NCBI RefSeq assembly: GCF_030684185.1
Contig: NZ_JAUXOY010000030.1
Location: 1 to 64,000, forward strand
DNA: 64,000 nt
Direction: 5' to 3'
From: Methylotenera sp.
GTDB lineage: Bacteria; Pseudomonadota; Gammaproteobacteria; Burkholderiales; Methylophilaceae
The notes below the pieces were generated by a model. That model was not told the DNA's origin. It worked only from the letters and a program-made list of their open reading frames with translations, and ran no database searches. Positions 1 to 9,698 of this stretch are shown here, in pieces. Made by a program: the position numbers and the translations under genes. The number at the start of each line of letters is the position of its first letter. The stretch's first letter is position 1.

Positions 1-3
1 AAA

Positions 4-14
4 TTGTTAAAGAG
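4..14 (-). promoter_or_regulatory. rRNA-operon boxA antitermination site
   Basis: On the minus strand this reads CTCTTTAACAA, the core of the classic rrn boxA that recruits the Nus antitermination complex. It lies downstream of three tandem promoters that point the same way. The 16S rRNA gene should therefore begin just beyond the left edge of the window. The motif is seen; the adjacent rRNA operon is inferred. Confidence 0.8.
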
Positions 15-43
15 CTGTGTCGAAAATATGTTTTTTTCAACTT

Positions 44-68
44 CTCGTCAACGCTTTGCGTTAACGAG
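44..68 (-). other. Hairpin at the 5' end of the rRNA leader
   Basis: Positions 44-54 and 58-68 form an 11-bp stem with one mismatch and a three-base loop. It lies immediately downstream of the promoter whose -10 is at 75-80, so a transcript starting there would begin with this hairpin. A role in leader stability or processing is possible. No U-tract follows, so it is not a terminator. Confidence 0.5.
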
Positions 69-74
69 GTGCGC

Positions 75-102
75 ATTATACAGAGCTTTTAAGCCTCGTC
101 AA
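75..102 (-). promoter_or_regulatory. rrn promoter, boxA-proximal of three
   Basis: Minus strand: TTGACG (97-102), a 16-bp spacer, TATAAT (75-80), then a GC-rich discriminator GCGC. Near-consensus hexamers, a short spacer and a GC discriminator are typical of stringently controlled rRNA promoters. Confidence 0.8.
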
Positions 103-209
103 TCATAAATTTGAAATGTTTCGTATTTATTATTGAGCGTATTTTTTGCCACACATTTTATTACTTTATTTTGCTACCTCGCTACGATGTTTTGTTAGCG
201 AAGGCGCGC

Positions 210-237
210 ATTCTACAGGGCTTTTAAATTCCGTCAA
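210..237 (-). promoter_or_regulatory. rrn promoter, middle of three
   Basis: Minus strand: TTGACG (232-237), a 16-bp spacer, TAGAAT (210-215), then GCGCGCCTTCGCTAAC. The spacer length and the discriminator match the other two promoters, so the three look like copies of one unit. Confidence 0.8.
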
Positions 238-345
238 CTGTAATTTACTAAAAGTATCAATTATTATTAACTTCGTTTTAAAGCAACATATATTTGATAT
301 GTTTTACAGCTTTTCACTTAACTTGTTTCGTTAGCGAAGGCGCGC

Positions 346-373
346 ATTTTACAGAGGATGGCGATTAGGTCAA
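346..373 (-). promoter_or_regulatory. rrn promoter, boxA-distal of three
   Basis: Minus strand: TTGACC (368-373), a 16-bp spacer, TAAAAT (346-351), then GCGCGCCTTCGCTAAC, the same downstream sequence as the middle promoter. It starts only about 17 bp beyond the tyrS stop codon. The whole 1-389 stretch is leader and promoter DNA with no protein gene. Confidence 0.75.
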
Positions 374-389
374 GCCCAAAACTGCAGTG

Positions 390-1610
390 TTACAAAATTG
401 TTACATTTGCGAACTTACGCTTACCCACTTGAGCAATTACAATGACGCCTTTATTCAGCTGTAAGTTTCTATCACTGATCTTTTCGCTATCTAGCTTTAC
501 ACCACCCTGATCAATTGCCCTATATGCTTCAGAGGAACTTTCCACTAAACCCGCCAGTTTGAGCAATTGCGCAATACCAATACTTTCACCTTCTATATTG
601 ATGCTAATTTCAGGCACATCTTTCGGGATACCGCCTTTTGATCGTGTTTGAAAGTCTGCTAATGCCTTTTCTGCATCCGCTGGATTATGAAAGCGCGTTA
701 CGATTTCTTGAGCAAATCCCACTTTAATATCGCGAGGATTACTGCCCGCTACTACTTCAGACTTCCATCGAGCGATAGTTTCTAGTGACTCATATGAAAG
801 CAATTCAATATACCGCCACATTAACTCGTCAGAAATTGACATTATTTTGGCAAAGATAACTTCTGGCGCTTCGGCGATGCCTATATAGTTGCCAAGAGAT
901 TTAGACATTTTATTAACGCCGTCCAAACCTTCAAGTAACGGCATGGTCAGCACGCATTGTTGCGGCATGCCCGCTTGCTTTTGTAACTCACGTCCCATAA
1001 GCAAGTTAAATTTCTGGTCCGTGCCGCCCAGCTCTACATCCGCTTTTAACGCAACTGAATCATATCCTTGCAATAAGGGATATAAAAATTCATGTATGGC
1101 AATCGGCTGATTTGACTTATATCTCTTAGTAAAATCATCCCGCTCCAGCATACGTGCAACAGTATGACTGGCGGCGAGCTTTAGCATGCCAGCCGCACCT
1201 AACTCGGTAAGCCATTTAGAATTAAACACTACTTCTGTTTGTTCTGGGTTAAGAATCTTGAATACTTGCGCAGCATAAGATTTAGCGTTCTCTTGTACTT
1301 GCTCAGCCGTGAGTGGAGGACGTGTGGCACTTTTACCAGTTGGGTCGCCAATCATGCCAGTAAAATCACCAATCAAAAATAATACGTGATGACCCAGCTC
1401 TTGAAATTGACGTAGCTTGTTAATGAGTACAGTGTGGCCCAAGTGCAAATCTGGGGCTGTAGGATCAAATCCTGCTTTAATTCTGAGTGGCTGTCCAGAC
1501 TTAGCGCTTAGCTTGAGTTTTTCTACCAACTCAGCTTCAATTAAAAGCTCTTCTGCTCCACGCTTGATAATTGCGAGCTGTTGATTGATATTGACGTCAT
1601 CTATTTTCAC
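390..1610 (-). CDS. tyrS: Tyrosyl-tRNA synthetase
   Basis: Charges tRNA-Tyr with tyrosine in the cytoplasm (class I synthetase). At 406 aa it matches the TyrZ-like long family. The class I nucleotide-binding signature is HLGHT (about residues 56-60) and the KMSKS loop is present as KMSKSLGN. The C-terminus is an S4-like RNA-binding domain ([12 protein letters not shown]). The start is a GTG at 1608-1610 with a weak AAAGAA element upstream. The gene is divergent from the M23 peptidase gene and runs toward the rRNA operon promoters, a compact translation-related neighbourhood. Confidence 0.96.
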   Translation of the reverse strand: MKIDDVNINQQLAIIKRGAEELLIEAELVEKLKLSAKSGQPLRIKAGFDPTAPDLHLGHTVLINKLRQFQELGHHVLFLIGDFTGMIGDPTGKSATRPPLTAEQVQENAKSYAAQVFKILNPEQTEVVFNSKWLTELGAAGMLKLAASHTVARMLERDDFTKRYKSNQPIAIHEFLYPLLQGYDSVALKADVELGGTDQKFNLLMGRELQKQAGMPQQCVLTMPLLEGLDGVNKMSKSLGNYIGIAEAPEVIFAKIMSISDELMWRYIELLSYESLETIARWKSEVVAGSNPRDIKVGFAQEIVTRFHNPADAEKALADFQTRSKGGIPKDVPEISINIEGESIGIAQLLKLAGLVESSSEAYRAIDQGGVKLDSEKISDRNLQLNKGVIVIAQVGKRKFANVTIL

Positions 1611-1726
1611 TTCTTTATGTCCTTAATCATTACTGAAAACAGTATATATTTACAGTTCATTTACTTGTTCTAATTGGGTTTTCTGTTATTATCCACAACC
1701 GTATTAAACTTTATAGAGGTCAGCCC

Positions 1727-3121
1727 GTGGATATTAACGAGTCTAATCAACATAACGCACCATTTAATTATTTTGCTAAAGAGAATCTATTGCCCGCATC
1801 TGAGCAAGCTTCTATTTTAGCGCAAATCGCTCATAAAGCTGAACGCAAGCTTAAATTGCGCTGGATTTTAGCGATTTCCAGCTTACCTTTGTTTGGCATC
1901 TACGCGGCCTTTGGTCTTGCTCCACAAACTATAATTGGCAATATTCCTACTGCCGCAGTCATAGAAGAAATCGCCTTACCTAATATCACCAGCGCTACTG
2001 CAGATATCGCAGGGCAGAGCTTTTGGTACAAAGAACATGTGCGTCGTGATGATACTTTAAACACCGTTTTATCTCGCTTAAATATTCATAATCGCGATGC
2101 GATTAATTTTATACGTAGCGATAACGTAGCAAGTGAAATTGCCAGCTCGTTAAGACCTAGCCGCAGCATTGAAGCTCAAACTGACAATGAAGGCAACTTA
2201 ATATCGCTTAAATATCAATTAAATAGTGACCAATTTATTTCTATAAAGCAAACTGTTACTGGATATGAAGCTAGCAAAGTTGCACAAAATTTTGAAATGC
2301 GCCCTATATTAAAATCTGCAGAAATCAAAAGTTCATTGTTTGGCGCAACTGATGCGGCTAACATTCCCGACTATATCGCGATACAAATAGCAACAATGTT
2401 TGAAAGTGAAATCGACTTTAATACAGATTTGCGCCGTGGCGACCATTTAAGCGTAATTTACGAAGGTAGTTATGACCAAGGCGAACTTCTAAAAACAGGT
2501 GACGTGCTAGCAGCAGAGTTTGTTAATAATGGCAAAACCTACCAAGCCATTGGTTACCGAGACGACTCAGGTAAAATGCAGTACTACACACCAGACGGCA
2601 AAAGCCTGCGTAAATCATTCTTACGTTCCCCATTAGAGTTTACACGTATTAGCTCCAGCTTTAGCTCTGGGCGTTTTCATCCGATATTACAGCGTTTGAA
2701 AGCTCACAAAGGTACAGACTTTGCCGCGCCAACTGGAACTGGAGTAAAAGCTTCAGGAGATGCTAAGGTTGATTTTGTTGGCACTAAAGGTGGATATGGC
2801 AATGTTATTGTGCTTAAGCACGATAATGGCGTAAGTACCGTATATGGCCATTTGTCGCGCTTTGCTACAGGGTTAAGTAAAGGCAATAAGGTCGCGCAAG
2901 GTGATGTTATTGGCTTTGTCGGAACTACTGGAATGTCGACGGGGCCGCATTTACATTATGAGTTTTTAGTCAATGGCGAGCATAGAGACCCTATGACTGT
3001 AGCTTTGCCTAAAACCTTCCCTATTACTGGGCAGGAAAAAGTAGCCTTTGACACTATAAGCAATCAATTGACTGCGCAAATTAAATTGCTCGGCAACAGT
3101 AATATAGCTGCTTTAGAATAA
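1727..3121 (+). CDS. M23-family murein DD-endopeptidase, membrane-anchored
   Basis: A 464-aa peptidase predicted to cut peptidoglycan cross-links in the periplasm, of the MepM/YebA type. One N-terminal transmembrane segment (about residues 43-65) is followed by an OapA/Csd3-like domain (about 95-300). A C-terminal LytM domain carries both zinc motifs: HKGTDFA (first His and Asp) and HLHYEF. The GTG start at 1727 has AGAGG a few bases upstream; no better ATG exists. It lies 25 bp before anmK, so cell-wall cutting and recycling of wall fragments are genetically coupled. This pairing near tyrS is common in betaproteobacteria. Confidence 0.93.
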   Translation: MDINESNQHNAPFNYFAKENLLPASEQASILAQIAHKAERKLKLRWILAISSLPLFGIYAAFGLAPQTIIGNIPTAAVIEEIALPNITSATADIAGQSFWYKEHVRRDDTLNTVLSRLNIHNRDAINFIRSDNVASEIASSLRPSRSIEAQTDNEGNLISLKYQLNSDQFISIKQTVTGYEASKVAQNFEMRPILKSAEIKSSLFGATDAANIPDYIAIQIATMFESEIDFNTDLRRGDHLSVIYEGSYDQGELLKTGDVLAAEFVNNGKTYQAIGYRDDSGKMQYYTPDGKSLRKSFLRSPLEFTRISSSFSSGRFHPILQRLKAHKGTDFAAPTGTGVKASGDAKVDFVGTKGGYGNVIVLKHDNGVSTVYGHLSRFATGLSKGNKVAQGDVIGFVGTTGMSTGPHLHYEFLVNGEHRDPMTVALPKTFPITGQEKVAFDTISNQLTAQIKLLGNSNIAALE

Positions 3122-3146
3122 ATCAAACTTTTACACTGTAAATATC

Positions 3147-4298
3147 ATGGCTGGCGAGCTATTCATCGGACTGATGTCTGGTACCAGCCTTGATGGTGTG
3201 GACGTTGCGCTTGTTGAGTTTAATACAGCTGAATTAGAGAATGCGCAACAACTCCATGTCTTGCACACACATTTTCTAGCTTACCCATCAGATATACGTG
3301 CACAAATCATTGCGTTACAGCATCCTACAGATAATGAACTAGAGATTACAGCGCTTACGGGCAATACACTAGCGCGGTTGTATGCAGATGCTGTTAATCA
3401 ATTACTAGGCATCGCTCAATTATCCCCGAATGAAATTACAGCGATTGGTTGCCATGGGCAAACCATCAGACATAAACCCGGCTTCGCTGACGGCATAGGT
3501 TTTACCCTGCAAATTGGCAACGCTGCTTTACTGAGTGAACTCACGGGCATTACGGTAGTCTCGGATTTCAGAAGTCGAGATATTGCTGCAGGCGGACAAG
3601 GCGCCCCTTTGGTGCCCGCTTTTCACCAAGCGGTTTTTAGTAGCAATCAGGCTAATCGTGCAATCATTAATATAGGTGGTATTGCCAATATCACTTATCT
3701 AGCAAGTTCCGGGACAGTAACAGGCTTTGACTCTGGGCCTGGTAATATGCTTCTAGATTCATGGATTAAACAGCATAAGAACCTTGATTACGATGCGGAC
3801 GGCGCATGGGCTGGTACAGGACAGATAATTAAGCCCTTGTTAGACACTATGCTCAAAGAGCCTTACTTTTCACTCCCGCCCCCTAAAAGCACGGGGCGCG
3901 ATTTATTTAACGATGCATGGCTTGCCCAAAAACTATTAAACACTCACTATCTTCCGCAAGATGTAGCTCGCACTTTAGTTTATTTGTCGGCACTCACGAT
4001 CTACAATGCGCTTGTACGGGATTGTCATAATTACAGTCAGTCTATTGACGCTATACAAAACGAGGTCTACTTATGTGGCGGTGGCGCACGTAACTCCTTA
4101 CTTAAAAATGATTTGCAACAAATGCTTGGAAATACAAAAGTCTCTACAACTGACGAGCTGGGGATAGGAACAGACTGGCTTGAAGCTATTGCATTTGCTT
4201 GGTTAGCTAACCGCTGCCTCAATCAAAAAACTGCAAATTTACCAGAAGTCACTGGCGCAAAAGGTGCACGAATTCTGGGTGCTATCTACCAAAATTAA
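3147..4298 (+). CDS. anmK: Anhydro-N-acetylmuramic acid kinase
   Basis: Phosphorylates and opens 1,6-anhydroMurNAc from recycled murein to give MurNAc-6-phosphate in the cytoplasm. At 383 aa it has the usual family length. The N-terminal ATP-binding loop is GLMSGTSLDGVDVAL; the motif GCHGQTIRHKP and the GFDSGPGN region follow. It sits directly behind the M23 endopeptidase gene, consistent with a cell-wall turnover operon. Confidence 0.96.
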   Translation: MAGELFIGLMSGTSLDGVDVALVEFNTAELENAQQLHVLHTHFLAYPSDIRAQIIALQHPTDNELEITALTGNTLARLYADAVNQLLGIAQLSPNEITAIGCHGQTIRHKPGFADGIGFTLQIGNAALLSELTGITVVSDFRSRDIAAGGQGAPLVPAFHQAVFSSNQANRAIINIGGIANITYLASSGTVTGFDSGPGNMLLDSWIKQHKNLDYDADGAWAGTGQIIKPLLDTMLKEPYFSLPPPKSTGRDLFNDAWLAQKLLNTHYLPQDVARTLVYLSALTIYNALVRDCHNYSQSIDAIQNEVYLCGGGARNSLLKNDLQQMLGNTKVSTTDELGIGTDWLEAIAFAWLANRCLNQKTANLPEVTGAKGARILGAIYQN

Positions 4299-4406
4299 CT
4301 TACATCTGACTTAATATAATGCAAACCATGAGTATGTTTGAATGCGTATTTAAAAGCATCATTAAAGTATAATCATACTTAATTAATTTATACGTAAAAT
4401 AGAATC

Positions 4407-5708
4407 ATGACGAACAAACCTACTAAAGCTACGATTACTTTTGATAATGGCGCCGCACCAATTGAATTACCAATACTCTCTGGCAGTCTTGGTAACGATG
4501 TAATTGATATACGTAACTTAAGCAAACATGGCATATTCACTTATGATCCCGGTTTTATGTCTACTGCAGCCTGCAACTCTAACATCACTTTTATTGATGG
4601 TGAAAAAGGCCTACTTTATTACCGTGGATATCCGATTGAGCAGTTAGCTGAACATTGTGATTTTATGGAAGTTTCACACCTGCTAATCAACGGTGAGCTG
4701 CCTAATGCCACACAAAAACAAGAATTCACTCGTACAATCACCAGTCACACTATGCTACATGATCAGCTCTCTAATATATTCAGAGGATTCAGACGTGATG
4801 CGCACCCAATGGCTGTTATGGTTGGTGTAGTTGGCTCCATGTCCGCCTTCTATCATACAAAAGGCGATATACACGACGCTCAAAGCCGTGAAATCACGGC
4901 ACATCAATTGCTGGCTAAGGTACCGACCATTGCAGCATGGAGCTACAAATACAATATTGGCCAGCCATTTATGTATCCAGCAAATCATTTAAACTATGCT
5001 GAAAATTTTATGCATATGATGTTTGCTACTCCTTGTGAACAGTATGTACCTAACCCCGTATTAGCCAAGGCATTTGACCGAATTCTGATATTGCATGCAG
5101 ATCACGAACAAAATGCCTCGACTTCTACAGTAAGGCTTGCAGGCTCTAGTGGTGCGAACCCGTTTGCCTGTATCGCCGCTGGTATTGCCTCACTTTGGGG
5201 ACCAGCACATGGTGGTGCCAACGAAGCCACACTTAAAATGTTAGAAGAAATCGGTGACATTTCACGCATAGGCGAATTTATTAAACGCGCTAAAGACAAA
5301 ACCGACACCTTCCGCCTCATGGGTTTTGGTCACCGAGTCTATCGCAACATGGATCCCCGCGCCGCCATTATGCGCAAAACCTGTCATGAGGTGCTCAATG
5401 AACTAGGCTTAAATGATGACCCCATGTTTAAACTGGCCATGGCGCTAGAAAAAATTGCGCTTGAAGATGAATATTTTGTTTCACGTCAACTGTACCCCAA
5501 TGTCGATTTCTACAGCGGCATTGTCATGCGTGCAATGGGCATTCCAAATAGCATGTTTACCGCAATCTTCGCCCTGGCCCGCACCGCAGGCTGGATAGCG
5601 CAATGGAGCGAGATGAACGCTGACTCTGGACATAAAATTGGCAGGCCAAGACAGCTTTATACTGGTGAAACTAGGCGTGAATTTGTGCCGATTGTTAAAA
5701 GAACCTAG
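4407..5708 (+). CDS. gltA: Citrate synthase, type II (hexameric)
   Basis: Condenses acetyl-CoA and oxaloacetate to citrate, the entry step of the TCA cycle. At 433 aa with an N-terminal beta domain (about residues 1-50) it belongs to the long Gram-negative type that NADH can inhibit. The catalytic motifs are seen: a histidine in the [10 protein letters not shown] stretch, [10 protein letters not shown], and [13 protein letters not shown]. It is monocistronic, 108 bp behind anmK. A TATAAT at 4368-4373 may be its -10, but I see no good -35 partner. Confidence 0.97.
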   Translation: MTNKPTKATITFDNGAAPIELPILSGSLGNDVIDIRNLSKHGIFTYDPGFMSTAACNSNITFIDGEKGLLYYRGYPIEQLAEHCDFMEVSHLLINGELPNATQKQEFTRTITSHTMLHDQLSNIFRGFRRDAHPMAVMVGVVGSMSAFYHTKGDIHDAQSREITAHQLLAKVPTIAAWSYKYNIGQPFMYPANHLNYAENFMHMMFATPCEQYVPNPVLAKAFDRILILHADHEQNASTSTVRLAGSSGANPFACIAAGIASLWGPAHGGANEATLKMLEEIGDISRIGEFIKRAKDKTDTFRLMGFGHRVYRNMDPRAAIMRKTCHEVLNELGLNDDPMFKLAMALEKIALEDEYFVSRQLYPNVDFYSGIVMRAMGIPNSMFTAIFALARTAGWIAQWSEMNADSGHKIGRPRQLYTGETRREFVPIVKRT

Positions 5709-5828
5709 TTTTTAAGAAAAATTAAAGTGCGTGGTACCCACCTCACATTTTCTTGATTCTACGGCGTTGCCCAGTAAACCGCTCGGCATTACAGGACAAT
5801 GTTTTTCACTCGTAAGTTTTCGAGAGTT

Positions 5829-6446
5829 TTAACCCGCAAATCCCAACTTTTTTAAAGCCTCAAACATTTGCCCGCTCACCACACCATAACCGCTAGCGTT
5901 TGGGTGTACTTGGTCGGCTTTTAAGCTATTGTCTGAAAGCACTTCAGAAAACACATTTTTAACCAAAGGCGTAGCGGTTTCTTCGGCTATTTTTTTATAC
6001 AGCGGGTGGTCAGACAAGCTGCCTACGGCGGCTTTTAGTGGGCTTAATTCTGGCACTGCCACTAAAACAGCGGTGATGCCTTGCGTTTTGGCTTGTTCTA
6101 AAATGGCCTTTAAATTAGCTGTTGTTTCACTGCTGGGCAAACGTTGCAAAAAATCATTGCCGCCCAGCGCCACTACAAGCAGTTTCGGTCGGTGCGCTGT
6201 TAGCAAGCGGGGTAGCTGCTCTAGCCCATCTGCCGAAGTATTGCCTGGAATGCCCGCATTGATAATTTGCCAGCCTGTGGTTTTGGCTAATAAATTTGGA
6301 TAATCCTCTCCTTCGCTTGCACCCGTGCCGTAACTTAAACTATCACCCAAAATAACCACCGTAGCACCTTTAGGGATTGCTGGGTATTTTTCAATACTGC
6401 AACTGACCAATATAAAAATAAGTAGCAAATAAATAAAATTCTTCAA
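5829..6446 (-). CDS. tesA: GDSL-family esterase / lysophospholipase, lipoprotein form
   Basis: A TesA-like SGNH hydrolase of 205 aa, predicted to hydrolyse esters or thioesters. Block I is GDSLSYGTGASEG with the catalytic serine; the GGNDFLQ block and the C-terminal DQVHPNASGY block supply Asn, Asp and His. The N-terminus ends in LILVSC-type sequence (LVSC), a lipobox, so the protein is probably lipid-anchored in the envelope rather than free in the periplasm. It starts 33 bp after czcA in the same direction and is probably co-transcribed with the metal efflux genes. I see no functional reason for that link. Confidence 0.88.
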   Translation of the reverse strand: MKNFIYLLLIFILVSCSIEKYPAIPKGATVVILGDSLSYGTGASEGEDYPNLLAKTTGWQIINAGIPGNTSADGLEQLPRLLTAHRPKLLVVALGGNDFLQRLPSSETTANLKAILEQAKTQGITAVLVAVPELSPLKAAVGSLSDHPLYKKIAEETATPLVKNVFSEVLSDNSLKADQVHPNASGYGVVSGQMFEALKKLGFAG

Positions 6447-6479
6447 TTGAATATAGCCTTTTAAAAAGTATTTTTAGTT

Positions 6480-9400
6480 TTATACACTGATTTTTGAGTG
6501 CTCTCTATGCACCATCGTGTACAACAAAGGTAACACTAATAAAGTGAGCAAGGTGGATGATAATATGCCGCCAATCACCACTGTTGCCAGTGGCCGCTGT
6601 ACTTCTGCCCCCACACCTGTGGCAATTGCCATGGGGATAAAGCCAAAAGAGGCCACCAATGCTGTCATCAAAATAGGGCGTAACCTGGCAAGCGCGCCTT
6701 CACGCACCGCTTCGTTTACAGCTTTGCCTTCTGCGCCTAAATTGTTGATAAAAGTAATCATCACCAAACCATTAAGTACCGCCACGCCAGATAATGCGAT
6801 AAACCCTACACCTGCCGAGATTGAAAGTGGAATGCCCGTGAGCCATAGTGCAGTCACGCCACCCGTGAGCGCAAACGGGATGCCGCTAAACACGATTAGA
6901 CCATCTTTAAAGTTACCAAACACTGCGTAAAGCAGCATAAAAACAATGATTAAAGTTAATGGAATAACGATTTGCAAACGGTTGGCGGCTGATTGCAATT
7001 GCTTAAATGTGCCGCCCCATTCCAGCCAATTACCTGCTGGTATTGTTACGCTCTGTGCGATATTGCTTTTCGCCTCTGCCACAAACGTGCCTATATCACG
7101 CTCGCGCACATTGGCGGTTACCACTACATTACGCTTACCATTGGCACGGCTAAACTGGTTTGCGCCTTGTGCCACATCCAGGCTGGCCAGTTCGCCCAAG
7201 CGCATGTAGGTGACGGCATTGTTAATGTTTAGCTTAATCGGCAGTCGCTCTAGCATGGTGGTGTCCTTACGCTGCGCTTCATCTAGCCGCACCACAATAT
7301 CAAAACGCCTGTCACCATCATACACGGCACCTGCGTGCGCGCCGTTCATGGCAATGCTCACTGCCTCTTGAATATCAGCCATATTCACGCCCAAACGTGC
7401 AATTTTTTCACGGTCTATATTCACGGTTAAAATCGGCAAGCCCGTGGTTTGCTCTACTTTAACATCGGCACTGCTTGCGGTTTTTTCCAAAACATTAGCA
7501 ATGGCTTCGGCGGTTTCAGTCATTTGTGCTAAATCGTCACCAAACACTTTTACCGCCACATCACTGCGTACACCCGAAATCAGCTCGTTAAAACGCATTT
7601 GTATCGGCTGCGTGAATTCATAATTATTGCCTGGCACTTTAGCCACCGCAGCTTGCATTTGGGCGATTAACGCATTTTTACTTAAACTGGGGTCTGGCCA
7701 TTCGTTTCTGGGTTTTAAAATTAAGTAGGTATCTGCCACGCTAGGTGGCATTGGGTCGGTGGCGATTTCTGCCGTACCAAGTTTGGCATACACTTTATCA
7801 ACTTGCGGAAAAGTTTTAATGGTTTTTTCAAGCTCTTGCTGCATCACCACGGCTTGGCTTAAGCTGGTGCCAGGAATGCGTAACGCATGTAAGGTAATAT
7901 CACCTTCATCTAAACTAGGTACAAACTCACTACCCATGCGCGTAAGCAGTAAACCACTTAGCACCACTATTGTTACAGCAAGTACCAGCACTACCGCTTT
8001 ATTGATTAGCGTCCAATCCAATACGGGCGTATAGATTTTTTTTGCCATTTGCATCACTTTGTTTTCTTTTTCTTGCACACGACCAGTCACAAAAAGTGCA
8101 ATGGCGGCAGGGATAAACGTCACTGAAATAATCATGGCTGCAATAAGCGCAATCACCACCGTAAACGCCATCGGGTGAAACATTTTGCCCTCAACTCCTG
8201 TAAGTGCAAAAATAGGCAAATATACCGCCATAATAATCAGTTGACCATAAATAAGCGGTCGCCGTGCTTCGCGCGCCGCTGAGAACACTTCCGTGAATCT
8301 TTCTTGACGCGTTAAATTACGCCCTAATATGCCTTGCGTATGCGCAAGGCGTCGCATGGCATTTTCTACAATCACCACCGCACCATCAATAATGATACCG
8401 AAATCCAGTGCGCCCAAACTCATTAAATTGGCACTGACTTTATTGCCCACCATCCCTGTAAAAGTCATCAGCATGGCAAGTGGTATCACGCACATGGTAA
8501 TAATGGCGGCACGTATATTGCCCAAAAACACAAACAATACGGCAATCACCAATAACGCACCTTCAAGCAGATTTTTTTTAACCGTACTAATGGCTTTATC
8601 AATCAAAATAGTACGGTCATAAACGATATTAGCCGTAATGCCTGCAGGTAGTGTTTTATTCACTTCAGCAAGCCTTGCTGCTACGGCTTGCGATACCGTG
8701 CGGCTATTTTCACCCATTAACATAAATACTGTGCCTAGCACCACCTCTTCACCATTCATGGTGGCAGCGCCGGTTCGCAAATCGCTGCCTATAGATGCAC
8801 TCGCCACGTCTTGAACGCGAATGGGCGTGCCGTTTCGAGTTTCCAGCACAATGTTATTCAGCGCATCCAAGGCTATCGTTTGATTCGTACTATTGACAGT
8901 TATTTGACCTGGCACGCGAATTAAATACTGCTCGCCCGATTTTTCAATATATCCTGCACCTTGGTTATTGGTGTTTTTTTCCAAGGCATTTAAAATATCG
9001 GTGAGCGTTAGCCCGTAATTGACCAAAGCCTCTAAATTGGGTGCAATTTGATATTGCTTGCTGTAACCGCCAACGGTGTTAATTTCTGTCACCCCTGGCA
9101 CATTTCGCAACTGCGGTTTAATCACCCAGTCTTGCACCTCACGTAAATCCATCGCGGTATAAGGTGTGCCATCTGGCTTAAGTGCGCCAGGATTAGCTGA
9201 TACCGTCCACATCACAATTTCACCCAAGCCCGTGGCGGTCGGCCCCATTGCAGCACTAATGCCTGCCGGCAACTTTTCTTTTACCTGCGCGATACGCTCG
9301 GCTACTAATTGGCGCGCAAAGTAAATATCGGTACCTTCTTTAAATACCACTGTTACTTGCGATAAACCATAACGCGAAATTGAGCGCGTTTCTTCTAAAT

Positions 9401-9698
9401 TAGGCAGCCCAGCCATGGCCGTCTCAACTGGGTAAGTAATACGCTGCTCGGTTTCTAATGGTGAGTAACCAGGTGCCGCCGAGTTGATTTGCACTTGCAC
9501 ATTGGTAATATCAGGCACGGCATCAATTGGCAGATGCTGATAGCTAACAATACCCATGATTGCCACACCCAAGCTAATAAGCATCACCATCCAACGTTGT
9601 TCAATGGCGAATGCGATCAACTTCTCGAAAAAGCCTTTTGCGTTATGTGGGTTTACATCACTAGACTCTGATTGAATATTTGCGGGCTTAATGGTCAT
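6480..9698 (-). CDS. czcA: Heavy-metal efflux RND pump (Co/Zn/Cd type)
   Basis: Proton-driven inner-membrane component of a tripartite metal exporter. About 1072 aa, the normal size. The proton-relay motif in TM4 reads DFGIIIDGAVVIVEN (around residue 430), the HME1 signature associated with Co, Zn and Cd rather than the Cu/Ag pattern. I prefer the ATG at 9698 because CAGGAG sits six bases upstream (9705-9710); an ORF seven codons longer is possible. The start overlaps the end of czcB by 11 bp, indicating translational coupling in a czcCBA operon. Exact metal specificity cannot be read from the sequence. Confidence 0.93.
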   Translation of the reverse strand: MTIKPANIQSESSDVNPHNAKGFFEKLIAFAIEQRWMVMLISLGVAIMGIVSYQHLPIDAVPDITNVQVQINSAAPGYSPLETEQRITYPVETAMAGLPNLEETRSISRYGLSQVTVVFKEGTDIYFARQLVAERIAQVKEKLPAGISAAMGPTATGLGEIVMWTVSANPGALKPDGTPYTAMDLREVQDWVIKPQLRNVPGVTEINTVGGYSKQYQIAPNLEALVNYGLTLTDILNALEKNTNNQGAGYIEKSGEQYLIRVPGQITVNSTNQTIALDALNNIVLETRNGTPIRVQDVASASIGSDLRTGAATMNGEEVVLGTVFMLMGENSRTVSQAVAARLAEVNKTLPAGITANIVYDRTILIDKAISTVKKNLLEGALLVIAVLFVFLGNIRAAIITMCVIPLAMLMTFTGMVGNKVSANLMSLGALDFGIIIDGAVVIVENAMRRLAHTQGILGRNLTRQERFTEVFSAAREARRPLIYGQLIIMAVYLPIFALTGVEGKMFHPMAFTVVIALIAAMIISVTFIPAAIALFVTGRVQEKENKVMQMAKKIYTPVLDWTLINKAVVLVLAVTIVVLSGLLLTRMGSEFVPSLDEGDITLHALRIPGTSLSQAVVMQQELEKTIKTFPQVDKVYAKLGTAEIATDPMPPSVADTYLILKPRNEWPDPSLSKNALIAQMQAAVAKVPGNNYEFTQPIQMRFNELISGVRSDVAVKVFGDDLAQMTETAEAIANVLEKTASSADVKVEQTTGLPILTVNIDREKIARLGVNMADIQEAVSIAMNGAHAGAVYDGDRRFDIVVRLDEAQRKDTTMLERLPIKLNINNAVTYMRLGELASLDVAQGANQFSRANGKRNVVVTANVRERDIGTFVAEAKSNIAQSVTIPAGNWLEWGGTFKQLQSAANRLQIVIPLTLIIVFMLLYAVFGNFKDGLIVFSGIPFALTGGVTALWLTGIPLSISAGVGFIALSGVAVLNGLVMITFINNLGAEGKAVNEAVREGALARLRPILMTALVASFGFIPMAIATGVGAEVQRPLATVVIGGILSSTLLTLLVLPLLYTMVHREHSKISV

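Noticed and set aside
146-334. Small plus-strand ORF of 62 codons
   Set aside because: It lies across two rRNA promoters on the opposite strand, has no Shine-Dalgarno and no recognisable protein features.
4338-4373. Candidate gltA promoter (TTGAAT and TATAAT)
   Set aside because: The spacing between the two hexamers is about 24 bp, too long for a standard promoter.
5709-5828. Terminator between converging gltA and tesA
   Set aside because: Short inverted matches such as GTGG/CCAC and CTCG/CGAG are present, but no stem is long enough and none has a proper U-tract.
6517-9671. Several plus-strand ORFs inside czcA
   Set aside because: All are antisense shadows of the intact czcA frame with low-complexity products and no ribosome-binding sites.
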